This document shows, one piece after another, positions 25,774 through 33,631 of a DNA stretch of 49,024 nucleotides (the stretch's first letter is position 1; the number at the start of each line of letters is the position of its first letter). A model generated the notes under the pieces. The model saw only the letters and a list, made by a program, of their open reading frames with translations. It was not told the origin of the DNA and searched no databases. Source of the DNA: Pseudomonas kitaguniensis (lineage in GTDB: Bacteria > Pseudomonadota > Gammaproteobacteria > Pseudomonadales > Pseudomonadaceae). Made by a program: the position numbers and the translations under genes. The stretch lies in contig NZ_VUAZ01000073.1 in the NCBI RefSeq assembly GCF_009296165.1, forward strand, positions 1-49,024, read 5' to 3'.

Positions 25774-26759
25774 GAACGTTCTCCTGCGACGGCGGCGTCG
25801 CTGAGGGCGCGAATAATTGCGCGGCGCGCCAGCTTGACTTTGAAAGCGTTGTGTTCGAGCGGTTCGGCGTCTTGCAGCAGGGCGTCGGCGGCGGCGCTGA
25901 AGGTTTCGCGGCTGACGGTCTGCCCGATCAGCGCGGCTTCTACCGCACGGTCGCGCCACGGTTTATGCGCCACACCGCCAAGGGCCAGGCGGGCGTCGAC
26001 GATAGTGTCACCGTCCAATTGCAGCGCGGCGGCAACCGAAACCAAGGCGAACGCATAAGAAGCACGGTCGCGAATTTTCAAGTAGTGGCTGTGACTGGCC
26101 AACTGGTCGGCGGGCAGTTCGATGGCGGTGATCAGCTCGTCGTCGGCCAATTGGTTGTCGCGCTGCGGAGCATCACCGGGCAGGCGATGGAAGTCCGCAA
26201 ACTCGATAACGCGCGGGCCACCACGGCCCTCCACGTGCACCCGCGCTTGCAGCGCTGCCAGGGCGACGCACATGTCTGAAGGGTGCGTGGCCACGCACTG
26301 CACGCTGGCGCCAAGAATTGCATGGATGCGGTTCAAGCCGGTGCGCGCCGGGCAACCCGTGCCGGGTTCGCGCTTGTTGCAGGGCACGCTGGCGTCATAG
26401 AAGTAGTAGCAACGCGTGCGCTGCAACAAATTGCCGCCGGTGCTGGCCATATTGCGCAGTTGTGGCGAGGCGCCCGCCAGGATCGCTTGCGACAGCAACG
26501 GGTAACGCGCCTCGATCAGCGGGTGCCAGGCCAGGTCAGCATTGCTCACCAGGGCGCCGATCATCACGCCGCCTTCTGCGGTGGGCTCAACCCCTTGCAG
26601 CGGCAAGCCGGTGATGTCGATCAAGTGTTCGGGGCGGCTGATGTTCTCTTTCATCAGGTCCAGCAGGTTGGTGCCGCCCGCAATAAACCGTGACACCGCA
26701 CTGCTCAAATGCACGGCCTCGTGCACATCGGCGGGCTTGCTGTACTGGAAAGGGTTCAT
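25770..26759 (-). CDS. Molybdenum hydroxylase FAD-binding subunit (PaoB/YagS-like)
   Basis: The middle subunit carries FAD and passes electrons from the Mo site. The 329-residue protein begins MNPFQYSKPADVHEAVHL and has the FAD motif FIAGGTNLLDLMKENI, plus LRNMASTGGNLLQRTRC typical of this family. A cysteine-rich insertion (CNKREPGTGCPARTG) in the middle resembles the extra Fe-S-binding loop seen in the YagS/PaoB and 4-hydroxybenzoyl-CoA reductase type subunits. The start ATG at 26757-26759 overlaps the stop of the 2Fe-2S gene (ATGA), and its own stop overlaps the next start in the same way: a tightly coupled operon. Confidence 0.9.
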   Translation of the reverse strand: MNPFQYSKPADVHEAVHLSSAVSRFIAGGTNLLDLMKENISRPEHLIDITGLPLQGVEPTAEGGVMIGALVSNADLAWHPLIEARYPLLSQAILAGASPQLRNMASTGGNLLQRTRCYYFYDASVPCNKREPGTGCPARTGLNRIHAILGASVQCVATHPSDMCVALAALQARVHVEGRGGPRVIEFADFHRLPGDAPQRDNQLADDELITAIELPADQLASHSHYLKIRDRASYAFALVSVAAALQLDGDTIVDARLALGGVAHKPWRDRAVEAALIGQTVSRETFSAAADALLQDAEPLEHNAFKVKLARRAIIRALSDAAVAGERS

Positions 26760-27280
26760 CGCTGGCCTCCCTGCGTGCGGCAGGCGGGCAAGGCATCTTC
26801 GATGGCATCCCGGATGTTGCTGTAGGCACCGCAACGGCACAGGTTGCCGCTCATCAGTTCCTGAATTTGCGCGGTGTCGTGGGCACGGCCTTCATTGGCC
26901 AGGCCAACGGCGGAGCAAATTTGGCCGGGGGTGCAGTAGCCGCACTGGAAGGCGTCGTGTTTGATAAACGCTTGCTGCATCGGGTGCAACTGGTCGCCGT
27001 TGGCCAGGCCTTCAACGGTGGTCAACTCGGCGCCGTCGCACATCACGGCGAGGGTCAGGCAGGCGTTCACGCGTTTGCCGTCGCGCAACACGGTGCAGGC
27101 ACCGCATTGGCCATGGTCGCAGCCTTTTTTGCTGCCGACCAAGTCCAGTTGCTCGCGTAACAGGTCGAGCAATGTGGTCCAGGGCAACACATCCAGTTGG
27201 CGTTCCTGGCCATTCAGGGTCAGGCGTATGGAGTGGCTGACGAACGGTTTGGCCGCCGCGCCATTAGGGGTTGCGCTCAT
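26756..27280 (-). CDS. Molybdenum hydroxylase 2Fe-2S subunit (PaoA/YagT-like)
   Basis: The 174-residue electron-transfer subunit binds two [2Fe-2S] clusters: a plant-ferredoxin-type set (GCDHGQCGACTVLRDGKRVNAC) and a helical set (CGYCTPG ... LCRCGAY). The start is taken as the ATG at 27278-27280, five bases after GAGG; a GTG two codons upstream would overlap that signal. E. coli PaoA carries a twin-arginine signal, but no RR motif or hydrophobic leader is seen here, so this enzyme is probably cytoplasmic. It is the first gene of the three-gene operon. Confidence 0.92.
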   Translation of the reverse strand: MSATPNGAAAKPFVSHSIRLTLNGQERQLDVLPWTTLLDLLREQLDLVGSKKGCDHGQCGACTVLRDGKRVNACLTLAVMCDGAELTTVEGLANGDQLHPMQQAFIKHDAFQCGYCTPGQICSAVGLANEGRAHDTAQIQELMSGNLCRCGAYSNIRDAIEDALPACRTQGGQR

Positions 27281-27376
27281 AAACACCTCACGGGTTGGTG
27301 TACATCCGCGGCGTTCAGGGAAGTCGCCGTCTCAGGGGTACGACTTCCCGTGGGTTTAAGCGTTCAAGAGAATTGA

Positions 27377-27820
27377 TCAGCGGATATTGAGCAGGGTTTT
27401 CAAGGTGTGTTGCGGGCCGTTGATCGAGGAGTTGCTGTATTGGAACCAGCCTTGGGCTTCGACATCCAGGTCAAACACATAGATGTAGCCCATCACCGTG
27501 CCTGCGCCATTGCATGCCTGGCTGATGGTGCCGACCTGGCATATCGGCGTGCGCTGCCCGTTCAACTCCGCGCCGTCGAAGCGGCCCATCGGGTTGTTGC
27601 CGAGCCCAACCTCCATCACCGAAACCCTGGTAGGCCCACGGTGTGTGCACATTTGGGTGCTGGTCGCCCGCTCGGGGATGGTTTCGGTGCAACGCGCCGA
27701 TTCGACCTTGAACACGCGCACCTCGCTCAACGCCGGTGCAGTCGCGCCCCACGTCGGTGCCACCGGCCCCAGGCCGATCAGGGCGAACAGAGCTAGACTG
27801 CCAGCGCTGGCTTTTTTCAT
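27377..27820 (-). CDS. Small secreted protein of unknown function (possibly DUF4879-like)
   Basis: I do not recognise this gene with confidence. The 147-residue product begins with a signal peptide (MKKASAGSLALFALIGLG, cleavage near TWGA). The mature part has four cysteines (at CTETIPE, MCTHRG, PICQVG and ACNGAG), which fits two disulfides outside the cytoplasm. Blocks such as LSEVRVFKVESA and GYIYVFDLDVEAQGWFQYSN suggest a small beta-rich fold. I have a weak impression of similarity to DUF4879/YolA-type secreted proteins. The start is the ATG at 27818-27820. Alone on the minus strand, 96 bases past the hydroxylase operon's first gene start. Confidence 0.75.
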   Translation of the reverse strand: MKKASAGSLALFALIGLGPVAPTWGATAPALSEVRVFKVESARCTETIPERATSTQMCTHRGPTRVSVMEVGLGNNPMGRFDGAELNGQRTPICQVGTISQACNGAGTVMGYIYVFDLDVEAQGWFQYSNSSINGPQHTLKTLLNIR

Positions 27821-28030
27821 GCTGTGAACGACCCCTTGGTGAACGTCGCTGCAGTATGCCTCAAGGCCGTGTACCCACAAAACCAAGCCTATGCGCCATT
27901 GGCCTTCGGCTGCTGGTATGATGCGCCGCTTTTTCCGATCCTCTCTGAAACCACAGGCGCTTGGCGCAATTTGTGCTTTGACTTAGAGGTCAACAAATAA
28001 CGACGCAAAATAGCGTCACAGGGAGCCGGC

Positions 28031-29326
28031 ATGCTGGAAAAGCTGTTTCAATTAAAGGCACACAACACCAACGTGCGCACCGAGATACTGGCGGGCATCA
28101 CGACCTTTTTGGCCATGGCCTACATTCTGTTCGTGAACCCGAGCATCCTCGGCGAAACCGGTATGGACAAGGGCGCGGTGTTTGTCGCGACCTGCCTGGC
28201 CGCCGCCATCGGTTCGACCGTGATGGGCCTGATCGCCAACTACCCGATCGCGCTGGCGCCGGGCATGGGCCTCAACGCCTTCTTCACCTACACCGTGGTG
28301 TTGCACATGGGCCACACGTGGCAAGTGGCGCTGGGCGCGGTGTTTATTTCGGCGGTGCTGTTCTTCCTGCTGTCGATCTTCCGCATCCGTGAGTGGATCA
28401 TCAACAGCATCCCCCTGCCCCTGCGCTCGGCGATTGCCGCCGGTATCGGCCTGTTCCTGGCGCTGATCGCCCTGCACAACGCCGGTATCGTGGTCAGCAA
28501 CCCGGCCACCATGGTGGGCATGGGCGACCTGAAACAACCCGCACCGATTCTCGCCACCCTGGGCTTCGTGCTGATCGTGGCGCTGGAAGCCCTGGCCGTG
28601 CGCGGCGCAGTGCTGATCGGTATTCTGGCAGTGACCATCGTGTCCATCGCCCTGGGGTTCACCCCGTTCGGCGGCGTGACTTCGATGCCACCTTCGCTGG
28701 CGCCGACCTTCCTGCAGCTGGACATCAAAGGCGCACTGGACATCGGCCTGGTCAGCGTGATTTTTGCCTTCCTGTTCGTTGACCTGTTCGACAACTCCGG
28801 CACCCTGATCGGCGTCGCCAAGCGTGCCGGCCTGATGGGCAAAGACGGCCACATGCCGAAAATGGGCCGCGCGCTGATCGCCGACAGCACCGCCGCCATG
28901 GCCGGTTCGCTGCTGGGTACGTCGACCACCACCAGTTACATCGAATCCGCTGCGGGCGTGAGCGCCGGTGGCCGTACCGGTTTAACCGCCATCGTGGTCG
29001 CGATTCTGTTTTTGCTGGCGCTGTTCTTCTCGCCCTTGGCTGCCAGCGTTCCGCCTTTCGCTACCGCGCCAGCGCTGCTGTTTGTGGCCGTGCTGATGAC
29101 CCAGGGCCTCGCGGAAATCGACTGGGATGACATTACTGTGGCAGCGCCGGTGGTGATCACTGCCCTGGCGATGCCCTTCACTTACTCCATCGCCAACGGC
29201 ATCGCCTTCGGTTTCATCGCCTGGACCGCCATCAAGCTGCTTTCGGGCCGCTACCGTGAGCTGAACCCGGCACTGGTGATCCTGTCGATTCTGTTTGTGA
29301 TCAAGCTGGGCTGGTTCAACGCATGA
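28031..29326 (+). CDS. Purine permease, AzgA-like NCS2 family
   Basis: A 431-residue inner-membrane permease of the AzgA/GhxP/AdeP type that imports adenine, guanine or hypoxanthine with protons. The N-terminus ([20 protein letters not shown]) and the blocks [58 protein letters not shown] and [19 protein letters not shown] are typical. About 12-14 hydrophobic helices are visible. GGGAG precedes the ATG. The stop overlaps the trmA start (ATGA), the same permease-trmA pair I recall from P. aeruginosa. The exact purine cannot be read from the sequence. Confidence 0.93.
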   Translation: MLEKLFQLKAHNTNVRTEILAGITTFLAMAYILFVNPSILGETGMDKGAVFVATCLAAAIGSTVMGLIANYPIALAPGMGLNAFFTYTVVLHMGHTWQVALGAVFISAVLFFLLSIFRIREWIINSIPLPLRSAIAAGIGLFLALIALHNAGIVVSNPATMVGMGDLKQPAPILATLGFVLIVALEALAVRGAVLIGILAVTIVSIALGFTPFGGVTSMPPSLAPTFLQLDIKGALDIGLVSVIFAFLFVDLFDNSGTLIGVAKRAGLMGKDGHMPKMGRALIADSTAAMAGSLLGTSTTTSYIESAAGVSAGGRTGLTAIVVAILFLLALFFSPLAASVPPFATAPALLFVAVLMTQGLAEIDWDDITVAAPVVITALAMPFTYSIANGIAFGFIAWTAIKLLSGRYRELNPALVILSILFVIKLGWFNA

Positions 29327-30402
29327 CTTTTGACGCCGCACGCTACACCGCTCAACTGCAAGACAAGGTCACGCGCTTGCGTGACCTGCTGGCACCGTTC
29401 GACGCGCCAGAGCCAGAGGTTTTCGATTCGCCGCTGCAGAACTTCCGCCTGCGCGCGGAGTTTCGCCTGTGGCGCGAAGGCGGTGAGCGCCACTACGCGA
29501 TGTTTTCCCAGGACGACAAGCGCACGCCCATCCTGATCGAAGAATTCCCCATCGCCAGCGCGCGCATCAACCAGTTGATGCCGCAACTCAAGGCCGCCTG
29601 GCAAGCCAGCGCCGCCCTGAGCCACAAGCTGTTCCAAGTGGAGTTCCTGACCACCCTGGCCGGCGACGCGATGATCACCCTGTGTTATCACCGCCCGCTG
29701 GACGAGCATTGGCACACCGCTGCGAACGCCCTGGCCGCGCAGTTGAACGTGAGCATCATCGGCCGTTCCAAGGGCAAACGCGATGTAATCGGCCATGATT
29801 ACGTGGTGGAAAAACTCGAGGTCGGCGGCCGCACGTTCAGCTATCGCCAACCCGAAGGCGCGTTTACCCAGCCCAACGGCACGGTGAACCAGAAGATGCT
29901 CAACTGGGCGTACGCAGCCTTGGGCGATCGCACGGATGATTTGCTTGAGCTGTACTGCGGCAACGGCAACTTCACCCTGCCGTTGGCCACGCGCGTGCGC
30001 AAAGTGCTCGCCACCGAAATCAGCAAGACGTCGGTGAATGCGGCCTTGAGTAACCTGGATGAAAACGCGGTGGGTAACGTCACCCTGGTGCGCCTCTCCG
30101 CCGAGGAACTCACCGAAGCGCTCAACGAAGTACGCCCGTTCCGTCGCCTGCACGGCATCGACCTGAAAAGCTACGAATTCGGCAGCGTGTTCGTCGACCC
30201 GCCACGTGCCGGCATGGACCCGGACACCTGCGAGCTGACCCGGCGCTTCGACACTATCCTGTACATCTCCTGCAACCCGGAAACGCTGGCGGCGAACATT
30301 GCGCAACTGCATGACACGCACCGCATTACCCAATGCGCGATGTTTGACCAGTTCCCGTGGACGCACCACATGGAATCGGGCGTGCTGTTAACCCGCCGAT
30401 AA
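29323..30402 (+). CDS. trmA: tRNA (uracil(54)-C5)-methyltransferase
   Basis: TrmA makes ribothymidine at position 54 of tRNAs with SAM. The 359-residue product is standard in length. Visible motifs: [20 protein letters not shown] at the N-terminus, the SAM motif [22 protein letters not shown] and the catalytic cysteine in [13 protein letters not shown]. There is no TRAM domain or Fe-S cysteine set, which separates it from RlmD. It overlaps the permease gene by four bases and ends six bases from the convergent DUF2442 gene. Confidence 0.96.
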   Translation: MTFDAARYTAQLQDKVTRLRDLLAPFDAPEPEVFDSPLQNFRLRAEFRLWREGGERHYAMFSQDDKRTPILIEEFPIASARINQLMPQLKAAWQASAALSHKLFQVEFLTTLAGDAMITLCYHRPLDEHWHTAANALAAQLNVSIIGRSKGKRDVIGHDYVVEKLEVGGRTFSYRQPEGAFTQPNGTVNQKMLNWAYAALGDRTDDLLELYCGNGNFTLPLATRVRKVLATEISKTSVNAALSNLDENAVGNVTLVRLSAEELTEALNEVRPFRRLHGIDLKSYEFGSVFVDPPRAGMDPDTCELTRRFDTILYISCNPETLAANIAQLHDTHRITQCAMFDQFPWTHHMESGVLLTRR

Positions 30403-30408
30403 GCGTTC

Positions 30409-30849
30409 TTACGTTTCCTTGCGTGGCCGCCCGCCCTTCTTGCCATTGGCGCGGGCGGCGGCGGTTTTGGCCGCGCTGCTTTTACGCCCATTGCGCGATG
30501 CGACCAGGCTTGCGGCCAATTCCATCAAGGGCTGGCTTGTGGCGATCAGCCCGGTAATCGAAACATCCAGATCGCGCGCTTCACAGCACAGCGCCTTGCC
30601 GCCAAAACCCACCTCCAACTGCTGAAAATCCTCCTGGGAAAAGCCTTCGAACTCCGGTAGCCCCGCCACCGGCAGCATGATGCGGCTGCCGTCGCTGAAG
30701 CCAATGGAGATGCAGTTGTCCTCATGACGCACATTGCTGGCGTTGGCGTACAAACGCTTCAATTTGCGCCCACGGTCGATTGCCTTGTCGACGTCGGCCT
30801 CGGTGAGCGGTACATCGGGTAAAACGTTGGCCTTTACGATCTGTTTCAT
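30409..30849 (-). CDS. DUF2442-like protein with AT-hook-like C-terminus
   Basis: A 146-residue protein. The central part (DGSRIMLPVAGLPEFEGFSQ, then EVGFGGKALCCEARDLDVSI) looks like the DUF2442 domain, often encoded next to DUF4160 genes. It ends in a basic tail with SAAKTAAARANGKKGGRPRK, whose GRPRK resembles an AT-hook minor-groove motif, so it probably binds DNA. The ATG at 30847-30849 overlaps the stop of the DUF4160 gene (ATGA). The two-gene layout, size and DNA-binding tail would suit an antitoxin or autoregulator, but this is inference. Confidence 0.8.
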   Translation of the reverse strand: MKQIVKANVLPDVPLTEADVDKAIDRGRKLKRLYANASNVRHEDNCISIGFSDGSRIMLPVAGLPEFEGFSQEDFQQLEVGFGGKALCCEARDLDVSITGLIATSQPLMELAASLVASRNGRKSSAAKTAAARANGKKGGRPRKET

Positions 30850-31274
30850 AAGTCGATCTCCACAGAACCCGGCGCCCTGACCAGATTCAAAATTGTTTTC
30901 TGCCCCACCACATCGTGGCGGGCCCGCGCGATCACATAAACACCGCGCTGAATGATCAGCCCAGGCAAAACTTCTGCGTTTTCCCAATCCCAGGAATGAT
31001 TCTCCAGGCAAACCGTTTGCAGCTTCTCCCACCAGATCCTGCGGGCACGCGCCAAGTAGTGCGGCTGCAGCAGCGCCTTGCGTACGCCCTCGAGCACCGC
31101 TGTCGGCGGTCGCCTGCGTTCAGGGTCTACGTCCCACAACTGCACTCGCCCATCCAGAAAACTGAAACCAAAGCGCGCATCCCATTCCTTGCCCCTGACA
31201 TGTACGTGGGGCGGGCAATGCTCATCCCTGAGAAATACCGAAATCACACATCCTTTGTAAGCACCTACTTTCAT
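30846..31274 (-). CDS. DUF4160-like protein
   Basis: A 142-residue protein whose start, MKVGAYKGCVISVFLRDEHC then PPHVHV, has the DUF4160 signature (a short strand followed by D-H-x-PPHxH), with the histidines placed as possible active-site or metal residues. The rest (VDPERRRPPTAVLEGVRKAL, later LENHSWDWENAEVLP) suggests an unusually long C-terminal extension, as I recall the domain being about 80 residues. It is followed by the overlapping DUF2442 gene. The Shine-Dalgarno sequence is weak (GGATGGG). Toxin-antitoxin pairing is a hypothesis. Confidence 0.78.
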   Translation of the reverse strand: MKVGAYKGCVISVFLRDEHCPPHVHVRGKEWDARFGFSFLDGRVQLWDVDPERRRPPTAVLEGVRKALLQPHYLARARRIWWEKLQTVCLENHSWDWENAEVLPGLIIQRGVYVIARARHDVVGQKTILNLVRAPGSVEIDL

Positions 31275-31449
31275 ATTAACCCATCCGTTAGGTTATTTTC
31301 GGTCAGGTAACAATTTTCATGTATCACCCGACAACCGGCGCCTTTATCCGAGCACTGGTTCACAGGGTAGTCACGCAGGGCGCGACGGAGAATCTGGTCT
31401 TGTAACCACTCATGCCGACGCTGCGAGAAACGCCTGTGATTGATTAAAC

Positions 31450-31464
31450 GTTCGATAATCGAAC
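31450..31464. promoter_or_regulatory. Perfect 15-bp palindrome, PcaR-like operator upstream of aroQ
   Basis: GTTCGATAATCGAAC is a perfect palindrome around a central A, 93 bases before aroQ. It matches 14 of 15 positions of the PcaR site GTTCGATAATCGCAC that I remember from P. putida. The local TetR regulator is an alternative binder. Confidence 0.7.
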
Positions 31465-31557
31465 ACATGCAGCATCAATCTTGAGCGACTGATTGACCCA
31501 ATTAACCATCTGGTACATTTTATTTGCACAACGAACAATAAGTCTGGAGACACCCTG

Positions 31558-32007
31558 ATGCAGCCCATCGTGCTGGTGCTTAACGGCCCCAACCTCAACC
31601 TGCTCGGCACTCGCGAGCCCGCCACCTACGGCCATGAAACCCTGGCCGATGTCGCCGCGCTGTGTGGCCGCAGCGCGGAAAAACTCGGACTCAAAATAGA
31701 ATTTCGCCAGACCAACCACGAAGGCGAGTTACTCGACTGGATACACGGCGCGCGCGCGCGTTGCGCCGGCATCGTGATCAACCCGGCGGCCTGGACGCAC
31801 ACGTCGGTGGCGATTCGTGATGCGTTGGTGGCCAGTGAAGTGCCGGTGATTGAAGTGCACCTTTCCAACGTGCACGCACGTGAGGCGTTTCGGCATCACT
31901 CGTTTGTGTCGCCCATCGCCAAGGCGGTACTCGCAGGCTTTGGCAGCCATGGCTACCATTTGGCGCTGGAACACTTCAGCCACACGTTGAAAGGATCAGG
32001 CCAATGA
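31558..32007 (+). CDS. aroQ: Type II 3-dehydroquinate dehydratase
   Basis: AroQ interconverts 3-dehydroquinate and 3-dehydroshikimate. The 149-residue protein shows the full type II pattern: [21 protein letters not shown] (with the active-site Tyr and Arg), [33 protein letters not shown] and [23 protein letters not shown] lies upstream of the ATG. It overlaps the next gene by four bases. The context (aroE-type gene, quiC, transporter) suggests a catabolic paralogue that serves quinate breakdown rather than the housekeeping AroQ. Confidence 0.95.
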   Translation: MQPIVLVLNGPNLNLLGTREPATYGHETLADVAALCGRSAEKLGLKIEFRQTNHEGELLDWIHGARARCAGIVINPAAWTHTSVAIRDALVASEVPVIEVHLSNVHAREAFRHHSFVSPIAKAVLAGFGSHGYHLALEHFSHTLKGSGQ

Positions 32008-32852
32008 AGCCGCGCATTCTCGCCGGGCTGATCGGCGCGGGTATCCAAGCCTCCCGCACACCCGCCCTGCATGAGCAGGAAGGCGATGCGCAAGGGCTGC
32101 GCTACCTGTATCGCCTGATCGATCTGGAACCGCTGCAACTGAACATCACTGCCCTGCCCGACCTGCTGGACGCCGCCGAGCTGATGCAGTTCACCGGGCT
32201 GAACATTACCTACCCGTGCAAACAGGCGATTCTGCCGTTACTCGATGAATTGTCCGACGAGGCGCGTGGCATTGGCGCGGTGAATACGGTGGTGTTCAAA
32301 CACGGCAAACGTATCGGCCACAACACCGACTGCCTGGGATTCGCTGAAGGCTTTCGGCGCAACTTGAGTGATGTCGCACGTCAACGCGTGGTCCAGATGG
32401 GCGCCGGCGGTGCGGGCGCGGCGGTGGCCCATGCGCTGCTGGCCGAGGGTGTGCAGCACTTGAGCATCTTCGACGTGGACGTGGCCCGCGCCCGCGACCT
32501 TGTGGATAACCTTGCGCAACGCTTCGGCAGCGGTCGCGCCCAAGTCGGCAGCCAGTTGGAGAACGCCATGGCCGAGGCGGATGGCCTGGTGAACACCACG
32601 CCGATGGGCATGGCAAAATTGCCCGGCACGCCGGTGCCAGCGGCCTTGTTGCGGGCTGAATTATGGGTCGCGGAGATCGTCTACTTCCCGCTGGAAACCG
32701 AGCTGCTGCGCGATGCCCGCGCGTTGGGTTGCCGCACACTGGACGGCGGCAACATGGCGGTGTTTCAAGCGGTGAAGGCGTTCGAGTTGTTCAGTGGCGA
32801 GGCGCCCGATGCGCAGCGCATGCTGGCGCACTTCCAGAGCATGACTGCCTGA
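32004..32852 (+). CDS. aroE: Shikimate/quinate dehydrogenase, catabolic AroE paralogue (RifI2-like)
   Basis: This 282-residue AroE-family dehydrogenase would oxidise shikimate or quinate to the dehydro form. Substrate-domain motifs: [20 protein letters not shown] (in place of the SxSP of classic AroE), [16 protein letters not shown] with the catalytic lysine replaced in register by YPCKQ, and IGAVNTVV. The NAD(P) domain has [18 protein letters not shown], followed by FDVD; the acidic residue there suggests NAD+ preference. These features resemble the RifI2-type enzymes described from P. putida. It starts within the aroQ stop (ATGA). Confidence 0.9.
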   Translation: MKPRILAGLIGAGIQASRTPALHEQEGDAQGLRYLYRLIDLEPLQLNITALPDLLDAAELMQFTGLNITYPCKQAILPLLDELSDEARGIGAVNTVVFKHGKRIGHNTDCLGFAEGFRRNLSDVARQRVVQMGAGGAGAAVAHALLAEGVQHLSIFDVDVARARDLVDNLAQRFGSGRAQVGSQLENAMAEADGLVNTTPMGMAKLPGTPVPAALLRAELWVAEIVYFPLETELLRDARALGCRTLDGGNMAVFQAVKAFELFSGEAPDAQRMLAHFQSMTA

Positions 32853-32855
32853 GTG

Positions 32856-32873
32856 GAGGGGGCGTGCGCCCTC
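32856..32873. terminator. Possible hairpin between aroE and tetR
   Basis: GAGGGGGCGTGCGCCCTC can form a stem just after the aroE stop, between two convergent genes, and may be a decayed REP. It lacks a T-run. A perfect TGAATGCATTCA palindrome (32880-32891) follows and overlaps the tetR stop. Confidence 0.4.
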
Positions 32874-32888
32874 ACACATTGAATGCAT

Positions 32889-33554
32889 TCAGGCCTGCAG
32901 GTAACGCATCACCGACTCGCAAATCATCTCTCGATGCCGCTGTTTAATCGCCTCGTCCGACAGCTCGATCTGAAAGATCTCACTGAACGTATGGCGGTTG
33001 GACACCCGGTAAAAGCTGAACGAGTTGATCAGCAGGTGCACGTCCAACGGCTCCAGCCCTTCACGAAACAGCCCCATCTCGGCGCCGCGGCGCAGGGTAA
33101 CGCCCAACGATTCAAGGATGTTGCTGTTCATCGCCTTGATCGAATCCGAACGCTTCACGTATTCGGCATTGTGGATATTTTCGATGCTCACGATGCGCAC
33201 GAAATCCACGTTCTGGTCGTGGTGATCAAAGGTGAATTCGACCAGGCGGCGGATCGCTTCGCGCGGTTCAAGCTCGGTGAGGTTCATGCGGGTTTCGGTG
33301 TTGCGAATGTCGCCGTAGAGTTTCTCCAGCACCTCGACGTACAACTGCTCCTTGCTGCCGAAGTAGTAATAGATCATGCGTTTGGAGGTGTGGATGCGCT
33401 CGGCGATTGCATCCACGCGAGCGCCGGACAGGCCCTGCTGAACAAACTCGACGATGGCTTCCTGAAGGATGTTTTCGCGGGTCTTTCCGGGGTTGTTCTT
33501 ACGACCCTTACGCGGTGCGTCTGACACCGCGGGGAGTTCGGGACTCGAAGTCAT
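32889..33554 (-). CDS. TetR-family regulator of the quinate/shikimate cluster
   Basis: A 221-residue regulator. The N-terminal helix-turn-helix reads TRENILQEAIVEFVQQGLSG, ARVDAIAERIHTSKRMIYYYFGSKEQLYVEVL, the standard TetR pattern. The ligand-binding domain follows (VEFTFDHHDQNVDFVRIVS, SIKAMNSNILESLGVTLRRG). The start is the ATG at 33552-33554; a longer open frame runs to 33620 and would nearly touch quiC. It lies 77 bases downstream of quiC on the same strand, as PA0243 does beside quiC in P. aeruginosa by memory, so it probably controls quiC, aroQ-aroE or the transporter. The effector is unknown. Confidence 0.9.
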   Translation of the reverse strand: MTSSPELPAVSDAPRKGRKNNPGKTRENILQEAIVEFVQQGLSGARVDAIAERIHTSKRMIYYYFGSKEQLYVEVLEKLYGDIRNTETRMNLTELEPREAIRRLVEFTFDHHDQNVDFVRIVSIENIHNAEYVKRSDSIKAMNSNILESLGVTLRRGAEMGLFREGLEPLDVHLLINSFSFYRVSNRHTFSEIFQIELSDEAIKQRHREMICESVMRYLQA

Positions 33555-33631
33555 GGGGCGCTCACAGCCTGTGTTATGCAGGCGGTGATTATGCGGCGCG
33601 GCGCTCGCCGAAGGAAGCACCCGCCCCGCCG

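Noticed and set aside
31271..31468. A 65-codon minus-strand frame in the gap before aroQ
   Set aside because: It has no Shine-Dalgarno sequence, no recognisable motif, and its start lies at the edge of the PcaR-like palindrome, so it is probably chance.
32004..32852. Housekeeping AroE of aromatic amino acid synthesis
   Set aside because: The substrate-domain motif departs from the classic SxSP form, and the neighbours are catabolic, so a quinate/shikimate catabolic paralogue is more likely.
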